Assembly (NCBI RefSeq): GCF_002150735.1
Contig: NZ_MUKA01000009.1
Location: 1-36,535 of the forward strand
DNA length: 36,535 nucleotides
Direction of reading: 5' to 3'
Source: Streptomyces africanus
GTDB taxonomy: Bacteria; Actinomycetota; Actinomycetes; Streptomycetales; Streptomycetaceae
Numbering within the stretch: position 1 is the first letter of the stretch; every line of letters begins with the position of its first letter. Both the position numbers and the translations under genes were made by a program. Of this stretch, positions 23,530 through 33,475 are shown piece by piece. The notes beneath the pieces are model-generated. The model ran no database searches. It was not told where the DNA came from and saw nothing but the letters and a program-made list of their open reading frames with translations.

Positions 23530-25619
23530 TCGGGCACCCGGACCGCACCGGACCGCACACCGATGCGGTCCCCGGGCGCGGGTGACGCCGGGATGGGCGG
23601 CACATTGGCCCGGGTGAGCGCCGGCGCGTGGCCGGGTTCGCCCCCGCGCGGCACGGTCCGTACGACCTGGCTGGGCGGCAGCGGGCGGCCCTCGGTGAGC
23701 CGGTCCCACATCAGGTCGAGTGCCTGCTGGAAGTAGAAGCCGAGCGGGACGTAGCGGTTGTCGTAGCCGGGCGCGGTGCTGTCGCTGTGGTGGGCGTGGG
23801 TGATCTCCAGGTAGGACAGCGCGCTCCTGCCGTGCTCCGCACGGGAGTTGAGCCCCAGGTAGGGCCGGGAGCTGTGGTTCACCGGGACCCGTGTGTCGTC
23901 GCGGCCGTGCACGATCAGGGCGGGCGTGCCGTGCAGGTCGCCGTCACGCCGGGTCGCGTCGAGGCCCTGGCCCACCCGGCGCGCCCACGCCCGCTCCTCA
24001 AAGTTCGCGGCCTTGCCGGGGAACGCCAGCCGGTAGGCGCACAGCTCGCCGTCGAGGTTGTAGTCCGGTGCGCCGTCCGGCCCGACGGCCCGCCGGTCGG
24101 CGACCGGCCCGCCGAGCGAGTCGTCGTCGACGAGGGTGCCGGGGGAGGGGGCCCGCCCGCCGCTGGTGGCGTAGGCGGCGGCCATCTGGGCCCGGGTGTA
24201 GGGCGCGGGCCGGCCGGAGGCGTCGGTCGCCGCCCAGCTGTAGCCGCACAGCGCGTCGGTGACCGCGGCGCGGGCGAAGCTCATCTCGTACGAGACGGGC
24301 GTCTGCGGGTCGTAGTGCGAGGCCTGCAAGTACGCGGACCGCGCCTGGAACCCGGCCCGGACCAGCGCCTGTTGCGCCAGGTCGGGCAGCCCGCGCACTC
24401 CGGCCCGTTCGGCGTCACGCCGCAGGACCAGCCGGGGGTCGTCGCCCACCAGGTCCGAGCAGCGCCGCTGGGCCGTTCGCGGGTCGAAGGACGTGTAGCC
24501 CGGCGCCGAAGGCTCGGTGAGCACCGCGCACGGCTGGAGGAGCGAGGCCAGGGACGCGTAGCGCACGAGCGGCAGCCCGGCGTTGGCCACCCGCCGCCCG
24601 CCCTGCTCGACGGTGAAGCCGCGCAGCGGGGCGAGGTTCATCTGCGGCTCCGCGGCCACGACCGCGTCGATCAGGCCGTGCCGGTCCTCCTCTCCGGCGG
24701 CGACGGCGGCACCGCCGCCGTTGGAGACGCCCGCCGCCAGCACCGTCGTCGTCGCGGGCGTGTACCCGGCGGCGGGCGCACCGTCCCGCCAGTCGCGGTT
24801 GAGCAGCGCGAGGGCGAGCTCCACCGAGCGCAGGACGTCGCGTCCCCAGCCGGCCTGGGGGTTCTGCCGGGAGTGCGCCTGCTTGAAGGCGACCCGGTAG
24901 GGGTGGTGCGCGTCGTAGCGGCGGCGTGCGGAGTCGTCGAGGCCGCTTTCGAAGGCCGCCCGGGGACCGGTCCGCGTGCGGGGGCCGGTCGTGCCGTCGG
25001 TGGCCATGACGGTGTCGGAGTGCAGGTCGTGGAAGGCCGGGCCCATGCCCTTGTCGGTGAGGGCGACCGCGCAGCGGTGGTGCAGTCCCCAGGCGCCCGC
25101 GCCGCCGACGCCGTTGTACACGTTCGCCAGACCGGTCGCCGGCGCGGCCACGACACAGGGCCGTGCGCGGTCCAGGTTCGCGGGAACCTGGACGACGAAA
25201 CCGACACTCCGCGCGCCCGTGCCGACGGTGACGGTGTACTCGGTGCCGGCGACCTTCCCGTCACCGGGAACCGGTCTGCCGTCGGGGCCGATGTTCGGAC
25301 CGTACAGTCGTCCCAGCCCGCCCGCGTCGCTCCCGGAGAGCCCCGCCGCGGCCCACACGGCCCACCGCCTCAGCTCGGCCGGCGTGGGACGGCCGGGGTC
25401 GGCGACGGCCGGGGGAGTGGCCCGGCGCAGTCCCGCGAAACCCAGCCCCGCGGTGAGCAGGTCGTCGTCGCGGCCGTCGTACGTACGCGAGGTGACGGAG
25501 CCGGCGAAGGACGGCAGGCCGCCGCCCGGGCCGGCTTGGGCGGTGGCCGCGGGCAGCGCGGAGGCGGCGAGTGACACGGCGAGCAGCGGCGGGAGGAACC
25601 GTGAGGGGCGGGCGGGCAT
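23526..25619 (-). CDS. Secreted 3-hydroxybutyrate-oligomer hydrolase-like esterase
   Basis: A 697-aa protein of the D-(-)-3-hydroxybutyrate oligomer hydrolase family, matching the usual length of about 690. A Sec signal peptide (about 1-29, ending ATAQA) indicates export. The alpha/beta-hydrolase nucleophile is Ser299 in GVSNGGGAAV. Late in the chain GTPALIVHGRDDTRVPVNH and EITHAHHSDS supply the Asp/His part of the active site. Known members cleave oligomers of 3-hydroxybutyrate released from PHB. Its start lies 12 bases after the CitMHS transporter stop (TGA-cGGAGGatcggc-ATG), so the ribosome site overlaps the upstream stop and the pair is translationally coupled. The real oligoester substrate is unknown. 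Confidence 0.88.
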   Translation of the reverse strand: MPARPSRFLPPLLAVSLAASALPAATAQAGPGGGLPSFAGSVTSRTYDGRDDDLLTAGLGFAGLRRATPPAVADPGRPTPAELRRWAVWAAAGLSGSDAGGLGRLYGPNIGPDGRPVPGDGKVAGTEYTVTVGTGARSVGFVVQVPANLDRARPCVVAAPATGLANVYNGVGGAGAWGLHHRCAVALTDKGMGPAFHDLHSDTVMATDGTTGPRTRTGPRAAFESGLDDSARRRYDAHHPYRVAFKQAHSRQNPQAGWGRDVLRSVELALALLNRDWRDGAPAAGYTPATTTVLAAGVSNGGGAAVAAGEEDRHGLIDAVVAAEPQMNLAPLRGFTVEQGGRRVANAGLPLVRYASLASLLQPCAVLTEPSAPGYTSFDPRTAQRRCSDLVGDDPRLVLRRDAERAGVRGLPDLAQQALVRAGFQARSAYLQASHYDPQTPVSYEMSFARAAVTDALCGYSWAATDASGRPAPYTRAQMAAAYATSGGRAPSPGTLVDDDSLGGPVADRRAVGPDGAPDYNLDGELCAYRLAFPGKAANFEERAWARRVGQGLDATRRDGDLHGTPALIVHGRDDTRVPVNHSSRPYLGLNSRAEHGRSALSYLEITHAHHSDSTAPGYDNRYVPLGFYFQQALDLMWDRLTEGRPLPPSQVVRTVPRGGEPGHAPALTRANVPPIPASPAPGDRIGVRSGAVRVPD

Positions 25620-25631
25620 GCCGATCCTCCG

Positions 25632-27029
25632 TCAGAGGGAGAGGGCGCCGGTCAGGACGGCACCGGCGGTCATCACGAGCGTGGTGGCGAAGGCCCAGCG
25701 GAAGATGAAGCGCTGGTGCTCGCCGAGCTGGACGCCGCTCATGCCGACCAGGATGAACGTGGCGGCGGTGAGCGGGCTGAGGGGGAAGCCCGTCGTCATC
25801 TGGCCGAGGACGGCGGCCCGGGCGACCTCGGCCGGGTCGGTGCCGAAGCCGTGCGCCGTCTCGGCGAGGACGGGCAGGACACCGAAGTAGTAGGCGTCCG
25901 GGGTGAAGACCAGACTCAACGGCATGCCCGTGACGGCCACGAGGACCGGCAGATGCCCGCCGAGGGAGTCCGGTATCACCGACACGAGCGCCTCGGCCAT
26001 GTCGTCGATCATCCCGCTCCCGGTGAGGACCCCCGTGAACACACCGGCCGCGAAGATCATGGTGGTCACGAGGACGACGTTCTTCGCGTGCCGGTCGAGC
26101 AGCGCCTGCTGCTGTTCCCACGTCGGGTGGTTGACCAGCAGTGCCACCGCGAACCCGAGGACGAACAGCACCGGCAGCGGCATGACCTCCAGGATCAGCG
26201 CCACGACGAGCACGACGGTCAGCATCAGGTTGAAGAGGGTCAGCCAGCGCGGCGCGGGCGCCGCGACCCGGACGGCACCGGGGCCGTCTCCGGGCGCGGG
26301 GGCCGTCGCGGGAACGGGCTCGTCTCCGGGCGCGGGGGCCGTCGCGGGAACCGGCCCGGCACCGGACGCGGCAACCGGCTCGCCGGCGGCGGGCTTCTCG
26401 CCCGGCCCGGTGAGGGCGCCGAGCCGCCGCCGCTCCCTGCGGCCGATCAGCCAGGACGCCACCAGGACCCACGCGATCCCGAATCCCATCGCGGGCAGCA
26501 CGGGGGTGAAGACGTCCGAACTCTCCAGCTTCAGCGCCGCCATGGCCCGTACCGTCGGCCCGCCCCAGGGAATCATGTTCATCACGCCCGCCGCCAGGCA
26601 GACGACCCCGGACAGCACCAGCGGACTCATGCCCAGCTTCCGGTAGACGGGCAGCAGCGCGGAGACGGTGATGAGGAACGTGGAGGCCCCGTCGCCGTCC
26701 AGGGCCACGCACAGCGTGAGGACGGCCGTGGCGACGGTGACGCGCAGGGGATCACCCTTGGCCAGCCGCAGCAGACCGCGGATCAGCGGATCGAACAGGC
26801 CCGCGTCGACCATGAGGCTGAAGTACAGCACGGCGAAGGCGATCATGATGCCGGTCGGTGCCACCTTCGACAGCCCGTCGAGCACCATGCCGCCCAGCTC
26901 GCCCGCGAACCCGCCCGCCAGCGCCGCGAGCACCGGAAGCACCACCAGCGCGACCAGTACCGAGACCCGTTTCGTCATGGTGAGCAACAGGAACAGGGCG
27001 ATCGTGGCGAAGCCCAGGGCTGCCGGCAT
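25632..27029 (-). CDS. CitMHS-family (citrate/divalent-cation:H+ type) transporter
   Basis: A 465-aa transporter with about eleven to twelve TM helices. Family signatures include LVALVVLPVLAALAGGF near the N-terminus, VALDGDGASTFLITVSALLPVY, GVMNMIPWGGPTVRA and SLVFTPDAYYFGVLPV. Known members import citrate complexed with Mg or Ca, or related acids. A cytoplasmic loop around residues 226-250 contains two exact copies of PVPATAPAPGD, encoded by a 36-base-period DNA repeat. The start at 27029 fits the family N-terminus; the frame runs further upstream but that part is not protein-like. It heads an operon with the secreted esterase and is divergent from a LysR gene. Confidence 0.9.
   Translation of the reverse strand: MPAALGFATIALFLLLTMTKRVSVLVALVVLPVLAALAGGFAGELGGMVLDGLSKVAPTGIMIAFAVLYFSLMVDAGLFDPLIRGLLRLAKGDPLRVTVATAVLTLCVALDGDGASTFLITVSALLPVYRKLGMSPLVLSGVVCLAAGVMNMIPWGGPTVRAMAALKLESSDVFTPVLPAMGFGIAWVLVASWLIGRRERRRLGALTGPGEKPAAGEPVAASGAGPVPATAPAPGDEPVPATAPAPGDGPGAVRVAAPAPRWLTLFNLMLTVVLVVALILEVMPLPVLFVLGFAVALLVNHPTWEQQQALLDRHAKNVVLVTTMIFAAGVFTGVLTGSGMIDDMAEALVSVIPDSLGGHLPVLVAVTGMPLSLVFTPDAYYFGVLPVLAETAHGFGTDPAEVARAAVLGQMTTGFPLSPLTAATFILVGMSGVQLGEHQRFIFRWAFATTLVMTAGAVLTGALSL
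26285..26351 (-). repeat. 36-nt-period direct repeat inside the transporter gene
   Basis: Thirty-one identical bases occur at 26285-26315 and 26321-26351. In protein this gives two copies of PVPATAPAPGD in a cytoplasmic Pro/Ala loop, so the reading frame is kept. It probably arose by slippage or a small duplication. Confidence 0.85.
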
Positions 27030-27148
27030 GGTGGCGCTCGCTTTCTCGGGTCGCGGTCCCCGTCGGCGGGAGAGCGGGGCGTACGGGGATAGCCGAGAGT
27101 GTCCGAGCGCCGGATGATCCCTGTCCAGCATCAAACCGGCATCTGTCC

Positions 27149-27163
27149 ATGCGGTCTCCGCAT
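27149..27163. promoter_or_regulatory. LysR-type box ATGC-N7-GCAT in the LysR/CitMHS intergenic region
   Basis: ATGC (27149-27152) and GCAT (27160-27163) form a dyad with the T-N11-A geometry of LysR boxes. The flanks hold repeated CTGTCCA (27121, 27143) and GCATCAA (27128, 27160). The site ends 33 bases before the LysR start. A copy of the dyad precedes the CoA-transferase gene. Confidence 0.6.
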
Positions 27164-27196
27164 CAATCGGCCCGCTCTGACGTACGCTTCCCGGCC

Positions 27197-28120
27197 ATGG
27201 ATGCCACCCTGCGTCAACTCACGGCATACGCGGCCGTCGCCCGGGCGACGAGTTTCACCGCGGCGGCCGCCCGGTTGGGCGTCTCGCAGTCGTCCCTCAG
27301 CCGTGCGGTCGCCGACCTGGAGCGGCAGGTCGGCGCCCAGTTGCTCGAACGCGACACGCGCAACGTGCAGTTGACAGCGGCCGGCGCCGAGGCGCTGCGG
27401 ATCGCCGAGCAGATCCTCAGCGCCCACCGGGCCGGGATGAAGGAACTGGACCGCTTCCTGCTCGGCGAGTCCGGCACCGTCGCCGTCGCCACCCTGCCCT
27501 CCGTCGCGGCGGTGCTGCTTCCGCAGGTCATCTCCGGTTTCCGCACCGACCGGCCGCGCGTGGCCGTACGCCTGCTCGACGGCCTGGAACGGGCCGTGCT
27601 GAACCGGGTCCTGTCCGGCGACGCGGACTTCGCCATCACCACGGTCGGCGTGCCGCCCGAGCGGCTGGAGCACCGCCCGCTGGTGCGTGACCGTTTCGTC
27701 GCGGTCCTGCGCGAGGACCATCCGCTCGCCGCCCGCGACGAGGTCGGCTGGGCGGACCTGGCCCTCGAGCCGTTCCTCGCCGTCGGACGGGACTCGAGCG
27801 TGCGGCGGCTGACGGACGCCGCGTTCGGCCAGGTCGACGCGCACGCCGTACCGGCGGCGGAGGCCGGCAGTGTCGCCACGGTGGGCGGACTGGTCGCCGC
27901 CGGACTCGGCGTGAGCGCGCTGCCCGCCCTGGTGCTGCCCCTGCTGGGCACCGGGCCCTTCGTGTTCCGGCCGCTCGTCGACCCGGTGGTCGACCGGCGC
28001 CTCGACATCGCCCTGCGCGCCCGCCGCACCCTCCCGCGCGTCACCGAGCACTTCCTGGAGACGCTCGAGGACTTCCGCGCCCAGGGCAGGGACCTGCCGC
28101 CGGGAGTCTCCTGGGCCTGA
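27197..28120 (+). CDS. LysR-family transcriptional regulator
   Basis: A 307-aa regulator. The N-terminal winged HTH covers residues 1-60 (LRQLTAYAAVARATSFTAAAARLGVSQ...LERQVGAQLLERDTR). The effector-binding domain begins near residue 90 (GTVAVATLPSVAAVLLPQVI) and includes DADFAITTVGVPPERLEH and VGGLVAAGLGVSALPALV. ATG 27197 is chosen because it gives the normal family N-terminus. It is divergent from the CitMHS-esterase operon and precedes the CoA-transferase/lyase pair. The identical dyads at 27149-27163 and 28145-28159 suggest that it controls both units in response to the imported acid or its CoA product. Confidence 0.93.
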   Translation: MDATLRQLTAYAAVARATSFTAAAARLGVSQSSLSRAVADLERQVGAQLLERDTRNVQLTAAGAEALRIAEQILSAHRAGMKELDRFLLGESGTVAVATLPSVAAVLLPQVISGFRTDRPRVAVRLLDGLERAVLNRVLSGDADFAITTVGVPPERLEHRPLVRDRFVAVLREDHPLAARDEVGWADLALEPFLAVGRDSSVRRLTDAAFGQVDAHAVPAAEAGSVATVGGLVAAGLGVSALPALVLPLLGTGPFVFRPLVDPVVDRRLDIALRARRTLPRVTEHFLETLEDFRAQGRDLPPGVSWA

Positions 28121-28144
28121 GCCACGGGCCGGGAAACTCCATTC

Positions 28145-28159
28145 ATGCACCCAGCGCAT
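28145..28159. promoter_or_regulatory. LysR-type box ATGC-N7-GCAT upstream of the CoA-transferase operon
   Basis: ATGC (28145-28148) and GCAT (28156-28159) with seven bases between, the same geometry as the site at 27149-27163. It sits just upstream of a TTGATG (28163-28168) that could be a -35 element, the usual place for LysR activation. The -10 box is weak. Confidence 0.55.
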
Positions 28160-28245
28160 GGATTGATGGTCTTCTTTTGCTGGACAGGCATTTCTGCACC
28201 TCGGCAGTCTGAAGAACCGACCAGCTGAACCGAGGGGACGCATCC

Positions 28246-29466
28246 GTGCCGGACAAGGACATGCCGAACGCCACCGGACAGGGGCAGTTGCGCGGGCTGA
28301 AAGTGGTCGAGTTCGCTCATGTGGTGGCCGGGCCGCTCGCGGGTTCGATGCTCGCCGACCAGGGCGCGGACGTGGTCCACGTCGAACCCCCGGGCGCCGG
28401 TGATGCCGCCCGCGCGATGGGGCCCCGGCGCGACGGCGTTCCCCTGTGGTTCAAGGTGGCCGCCCGCAACAAGCGTTCCGTCACGCTCGACCTGCACCAC
28501 GAGGCGGGCCGCGCGGTCGCCCACCGGCTCGTCGCCTGGGCGGACGTCGTCATCGTGACCCTGCGCGCCGGACGCCTGCGCCGCTGGGGGCTCGACTGGG
28601 AGTCCGTGCACCGGATCAACCCGAAGGCCGTCCTGCTCCAGATCTCCGGCTTCGGCGCCACCTCCAGCCAGGCCGACGCCCCCGGCTTCGGCAAGATGGG
28701 CGAGGCCCGCAGCGGCGTCGTCCACCTGACCGGCTCCCCGGACGGGCCGCCCGTCCACACCGGCTTCTCGCACGGCGACGCCGTGACCGGCCTGATGGGT
28801 GCCTACGCCGTCCTCGCCGCCCTCCACCGGCGCGACCACGACCCCGGTTTCGACGGCGAGTGGATCGACCTCGCCCTGTTCGAGCCGCTGTTCCGGCTCG
28901 TCGAGTGGCAGGTCATCGTCCACGACCAGCTGGGCACCGTGCCGCAGCGCTCCGGCAACCAGCTGGCGGTCGCGCCCGCCGCCGTGATCAACACCTACCG
29001 CTCGCGCGACGAGCAGTGGATCACCGTGACGTCCGCGACCCTGCGCTCGGTGCGCAACGTGGCCCGGCTGCTGGGCCTGCCGGAGGAGGAGTTCGCCACC
29101 TCGGAGCAACAGCACGCGAGGCGCGGGGAGTTGGACGACGGACTGCGGGCGTGGGTGGCCGACCGTACGGCCGCCGAGTGCCTGGAGGCCTTCGCCCGCG
29201 CCGAGGTGGTGGCCTCCCGGGTGTTCGACGCGGCCGACATCGCCGCCGACCCGGTCTACGCCGAGCGCGGCGACATCGTCACCGTGGCCGACCCCGACCT
29301 GGGAGACGTCCGCATGCAGGCGGTCATCCCGCACTTCCGGCAACGCCCCGGCCGCGTCTGGCGCACCGGGCCGGCGCTCGGCCAGGACAACGACCTGGTG
29401 TACCGGGACTGGCTCGGACTGAGCGACCAGGAACTGGCCGAACTGGAGAAGAACGATGTCGTCTGA
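28246..29466 (+). CDS. Class III (CaiB/BaiF) CoA-transferase
   Basis: A 406-aa enzyme of the family III CoA-transferases. It opens with LKVVEFAHVVAGPLAGSMLADQGADVVHVE, followed by NKRSVTLDLHHEAGRAVAHRL, LLQISGFGATSS and GNQLAVAPAAVINTYRS. Members move CoA from an acyl-CoA donor to a carboxylic acid. Where many relatives have PGYD with a catalytic Asp, this protein reads PGFGKMGEARSG, with Gly at residue 149 and Glu153 nearby, as in some family branches. The GTG start follows GAGGGGA; ATG 28261 is an alternative. It overlaps the CitE-like gene by 11 bases, so the acyl-CoA it makes is likely the lyase substrate. Confidence 0.9.
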   Translation: MPDKDMPNATGQGQLRGLKVVEFAHVVAGPLAGSMLADQGADVVHVEPPGAGDAARAMGPRRDGVPLWFKVAARNKRSVTLDLHHEAGRAVAHRLVAWADVVIVTLRAGRLRRWGLDWESVHRINPKAVLLQISGFGATSSQADAPGFGKMGEARSGVVHLTGSPDGPPVHTGFSHGDAVTGLMGAYAVLAALHRRDHDPGFDGEWIDLALFEPLFRLVEWQVIVHDQLGTVPQRSGNQLAVAPAAVINTYRSRDEQWITVTSATLRSVRNVARLLGLPEEEFATSEQQHARRGELDDGLRAWVADRTAAECLEAFARAEVVASRVFDAADIAADPVYAERGDIVTVADPDLGDVRMQAVIPHFRQRPGRVWRTGPALGQDNDLVYRDWLGLSDQELAELEKNDVV

Positions 29467-30409
29467 GCCCCACGGCGCGACAAGAGCCCGCAGCGCGACC
29501 ACGCCCGGCACCACGAGCACCCCCCGGCCCCCGCTCCGCTCCCTCCTCTTCGTCCCCGGCCTCCGTACGGACTGGCTGCCCAAGGCGCGCGCGGCCGGTG
29601 CCGACGCCGTCGTGCTCGATCTGGAGGACGCGGTCCCGGCACCCGACAAGCCGCTCGCCCGCGCCCGGGTGGCCGAGGCCCTGGCCAAGGCCGCCGCGCA
29701 ACCCGACGGCGGCATGGCCCTGTTCGTCCGGGTCAACCCGCTCGACGCCTGGGCCGGCGCCGAGGAACTGCGTGCCGTCGTGCGCCCCGGACTGGCCGGG
29801 GTGGTCCTGCCCAAGGTGCACACCGCCGCCGACGTACGGCTCGCGGACCGTCTCATCGGCTGGTGCGAACACGAGCACGGCCTGCCGGCCGGCACGACGG
29901 CCCTCGTGCCGCTGCTGGAGTCGGCCCGCGCCCTGCACGACGCCTACGACATCGCCGCCGCGGCCCCCCGGGTGGCACACGTCGGCGCCCTGACCGCACC
30001 CGGCGGCGACGTGGAACGCGCCGTCGGCTACCGCTGGAGTCCTCAGGGCACCGAGACCCTGGCCCTGCGCTCCCGCGTCCTGCTCGACGTCCGCGCCGCC
30101 GGAGCGCCCGGCCCGGTGACCGGGTTGTGGACGGACATCACCGACCTGACGGGCCTGCGCGCCTTCGCCGAGCAGAACCGCGCCCTCGGTTACGAGGGGA
30201 TGATGGCCATCCACCCGACCCACGTCCCCGTGATCAACGAGGTCTTCGCCCCCACCCCCGAAGAGCTGGACCGCTGCGCACGCCTCGTCGCAGCCGTGGA
30301 AGCGGCCCAGCGCGACGGCGTCGGCGCCCTCACCTTCGAGGGCCGGATGGTCGACGAGGCCATGGCCGAAACCGCACGGGCGGTGCTGGCGCGACACGGA
30401 CACGGCTGA
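29456..30409 (+). CDS. CitE-like lyase (HpcH/HpaI aldolase / citrate lyase beta family)
   Basis: A 317-aa TIM-barrel enzyme. Signatures are LRSLLFVPG, AVVLDLEDAVP, ALFVRVNPLDAW, GVVLPKVHTA, and the metal ligands Glu155 (PLLESARAL) and Asp185 (GGDVERAVG). MMAIHPTHVPVINEVFAPTPEE closes the barrel. No citrate lyase alpha or gamma subunit is present, so it likely works alone on a CoA thioester, like malyl-CoA or citramalyl-CoA lyases, by retro-Claisen cleavage. The start follows GGAGAAGAACG inside the upstream gene. The first 27 residues are a disordered Thr/Pro/Ser tail. Together with the CoA-transferase it forms a two-step activate-and-cleave module. Confidence 0.9.
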   Translation: MSSEPHGATRARSATTPGTTSTPRPPLRSLLFVPGLRTDWLPKARAAGADAVVLDLEDAVPAPDKPLARARVAEALAKAAAQPDGGMALFVRVNPLDAWAGAEELRAVVRPGLAGVVLPKVHTAADVRLADRLIGWCEHEHGLPAGTTALVPLLESARALHDAYDIAAAAPRVAHVGALTAPGGDVERAVGYRWSPQGTETLALRSRVLLDVRAAGAPGPVTGLWTDITDLTGLRAFAEQNRALGYEGMMAIHPTHVPVINEVFAPTPEELDRCARLVAAVEAAQRDGVGALTFEGRMVDEAMAETARAVLARHGHG

Positions 30410-30446
30410 CACCATCCCGCCAGCCGCGAAGCGCGATCATCGGTAC

Positions 30447-30462
30447 TGTGACCGAGCTCACA
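30447..30462. promoter_or_regulatory. Perfect TGTGA-N6-TCACA dyad
   Basis: TGTGA (30447-30451) and TCACA (30458-30462) are separated by six bases, the exact core of the E. coli CRP consensus. It lies 125 bases upstream of furA and 37 bases after the lyase gene. Streptomyces encodes a Crp protein, and GntR-family sites can look similar. The binding protein is unknown. Confidence 0.4.
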
Positions 30463-30534
30463 TGGTGTCAACTGGGGCGCCATGCCAAGCCGTACCCGCG
30501 TCACACCCGGCCGCACCCGCTCGACACCAAAATT

Positions 30535-30560
30535 GAACCGTTCGTTTTATTGAATCATTC
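30535..30560. promoter_or_regulatory. Tandem dyads GAACCGTTC / GAATCATTC (putative FurA operator)
   Basis: GAAC-c-GTTC (30535-30543) and GAAT-c-ATTC (30552-30560) are perfect 9-bp dyads repeated with a 17-base period inside the longer repeat TTGAAyCrTTCGTkTT. The second overlaps a -35-like TTGAAT (30550-30555). Autoregulation of furA-katG by FurA is established in S. coelicolor and S. reticuli; this is the likely site here. Confidence 0.65.
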
Positions 30561-30579
30561 GTGTTTATGCGGCTAGGTT
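30550..30579 (+). promoter_or_regulatory. furA promoter, probably leaderless transcript
   Basis: TTGAAT (30550-30555) and TAGGTT (30574-30579) are spaced by 18 bases. Transcription would start about seven bases further on, at or next to the furA ATG (30587). The lack of a good ribosome binding site agrees with a leaderless message. Confidence 0.5.
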
Positions 30580-30586
30580 GTTCGCC

Positions 30587-31024
30587 ATGACCGCATCCCG
30601 GAACCCCACCGCCGCCGACGAACTGCGCGGCGCCGGCCTGAGGGTGACGGCCGCCCGCGTCGCACTGCTCCAGGCCGTGCGGGAGGGCGACCACCTCGGC
30701 GCCGAGGCGATCGCCTCCGAGGTACGCGGCCGCGTCGGCCACATCTCCGTCCAAGCCGTGTACGAGGGGCTCCACGCACTCACCGCGGCGGGACTCATAC
30801 GCCGCCTCGACCCACCCGGCAGCCCGGCCCTGTACGAGGGACGGGTCGGCGACAACCACCACCACCTCGTGTGCCGGTCCTGCGGGACCGTCGCCGACGT
30901 CGACTGCGCGGTGGGCCACGCCCCCTGCCTGACCGCGTCCGACGACCGCGGCTTCGCCGTCGACGAGGCCGAGGTCATCTACTGGGGCCTGTGCCCCGCC
31001 TGCTCCACCGCCCGCAGTTCCTGA
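30587..31024 (+). CDS. furA: Fur-family redox/metal-responsive repressor
   Basis: A 145-aa Fur-family repressor. The winged HTH (about 13-80) contains GLRVTAARVALLQAVREG and HISVQAVYEGLHALTAAGLI. The metal domain has DNHHHLVC (His91-93) and the zinc pairs C96xxC99 and C136xxC139. It directly precedes katG (51-base gap), the arrangement of furA-catC and furA-cpeB in Streptomyces, where FurA represses the operon and is inactivated by oxidation or loss of metal. The ATG at 30587 gives the usual N-terminus. No strong ribosome site is seen, consistent with a leaderless message. Confidence 0.93.
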   Translation: MTASRNPTAADELRGAGLRVTAARVALLQAVREGDHLGAEAIASEVRGRVGHISVQAVYEGLHALTAAGLIRRLDPPGSPALYEGRVGDNHHHLVCRSCGTVADVDCAVGHAPCLTASDDRGFAVDEAEVIYWGLCPACSTARSS

Positions 31025-31033
31025 GCGATGTGA

Positions 31034-33301
<2,268 letters not shown>

Positions 33302-33325
33302 CCGGTCTGATCACCTCCGCATGAC

Positions 33326-33357
33326 AGCACGCCCGGGCCGGGAGGCCCGGGCGTGCT
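33326..33357 (+). terminator. Hairpin terminator after katG
   Basis: A perfect 14-bp stem, AGCACGCCCGGGCC (33326-33339) with GGCCCGGGCGTGCT (33344-33357), around a GGGA loop, 24 bases after the katG stop. No U-tract is present. Confidence 0.88.
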
Positions 33358-33475
33358 GCTGGTTGCCTGAGGGACCGTCAAAAGGCGTTCAAAGTAAGAA
33401 CATCACTTACCCAACTCACACCATGAAACGGCAAGGGCCGCGGTCGGGCGCGCGGTCGGGCATACGTTCTGGGCC

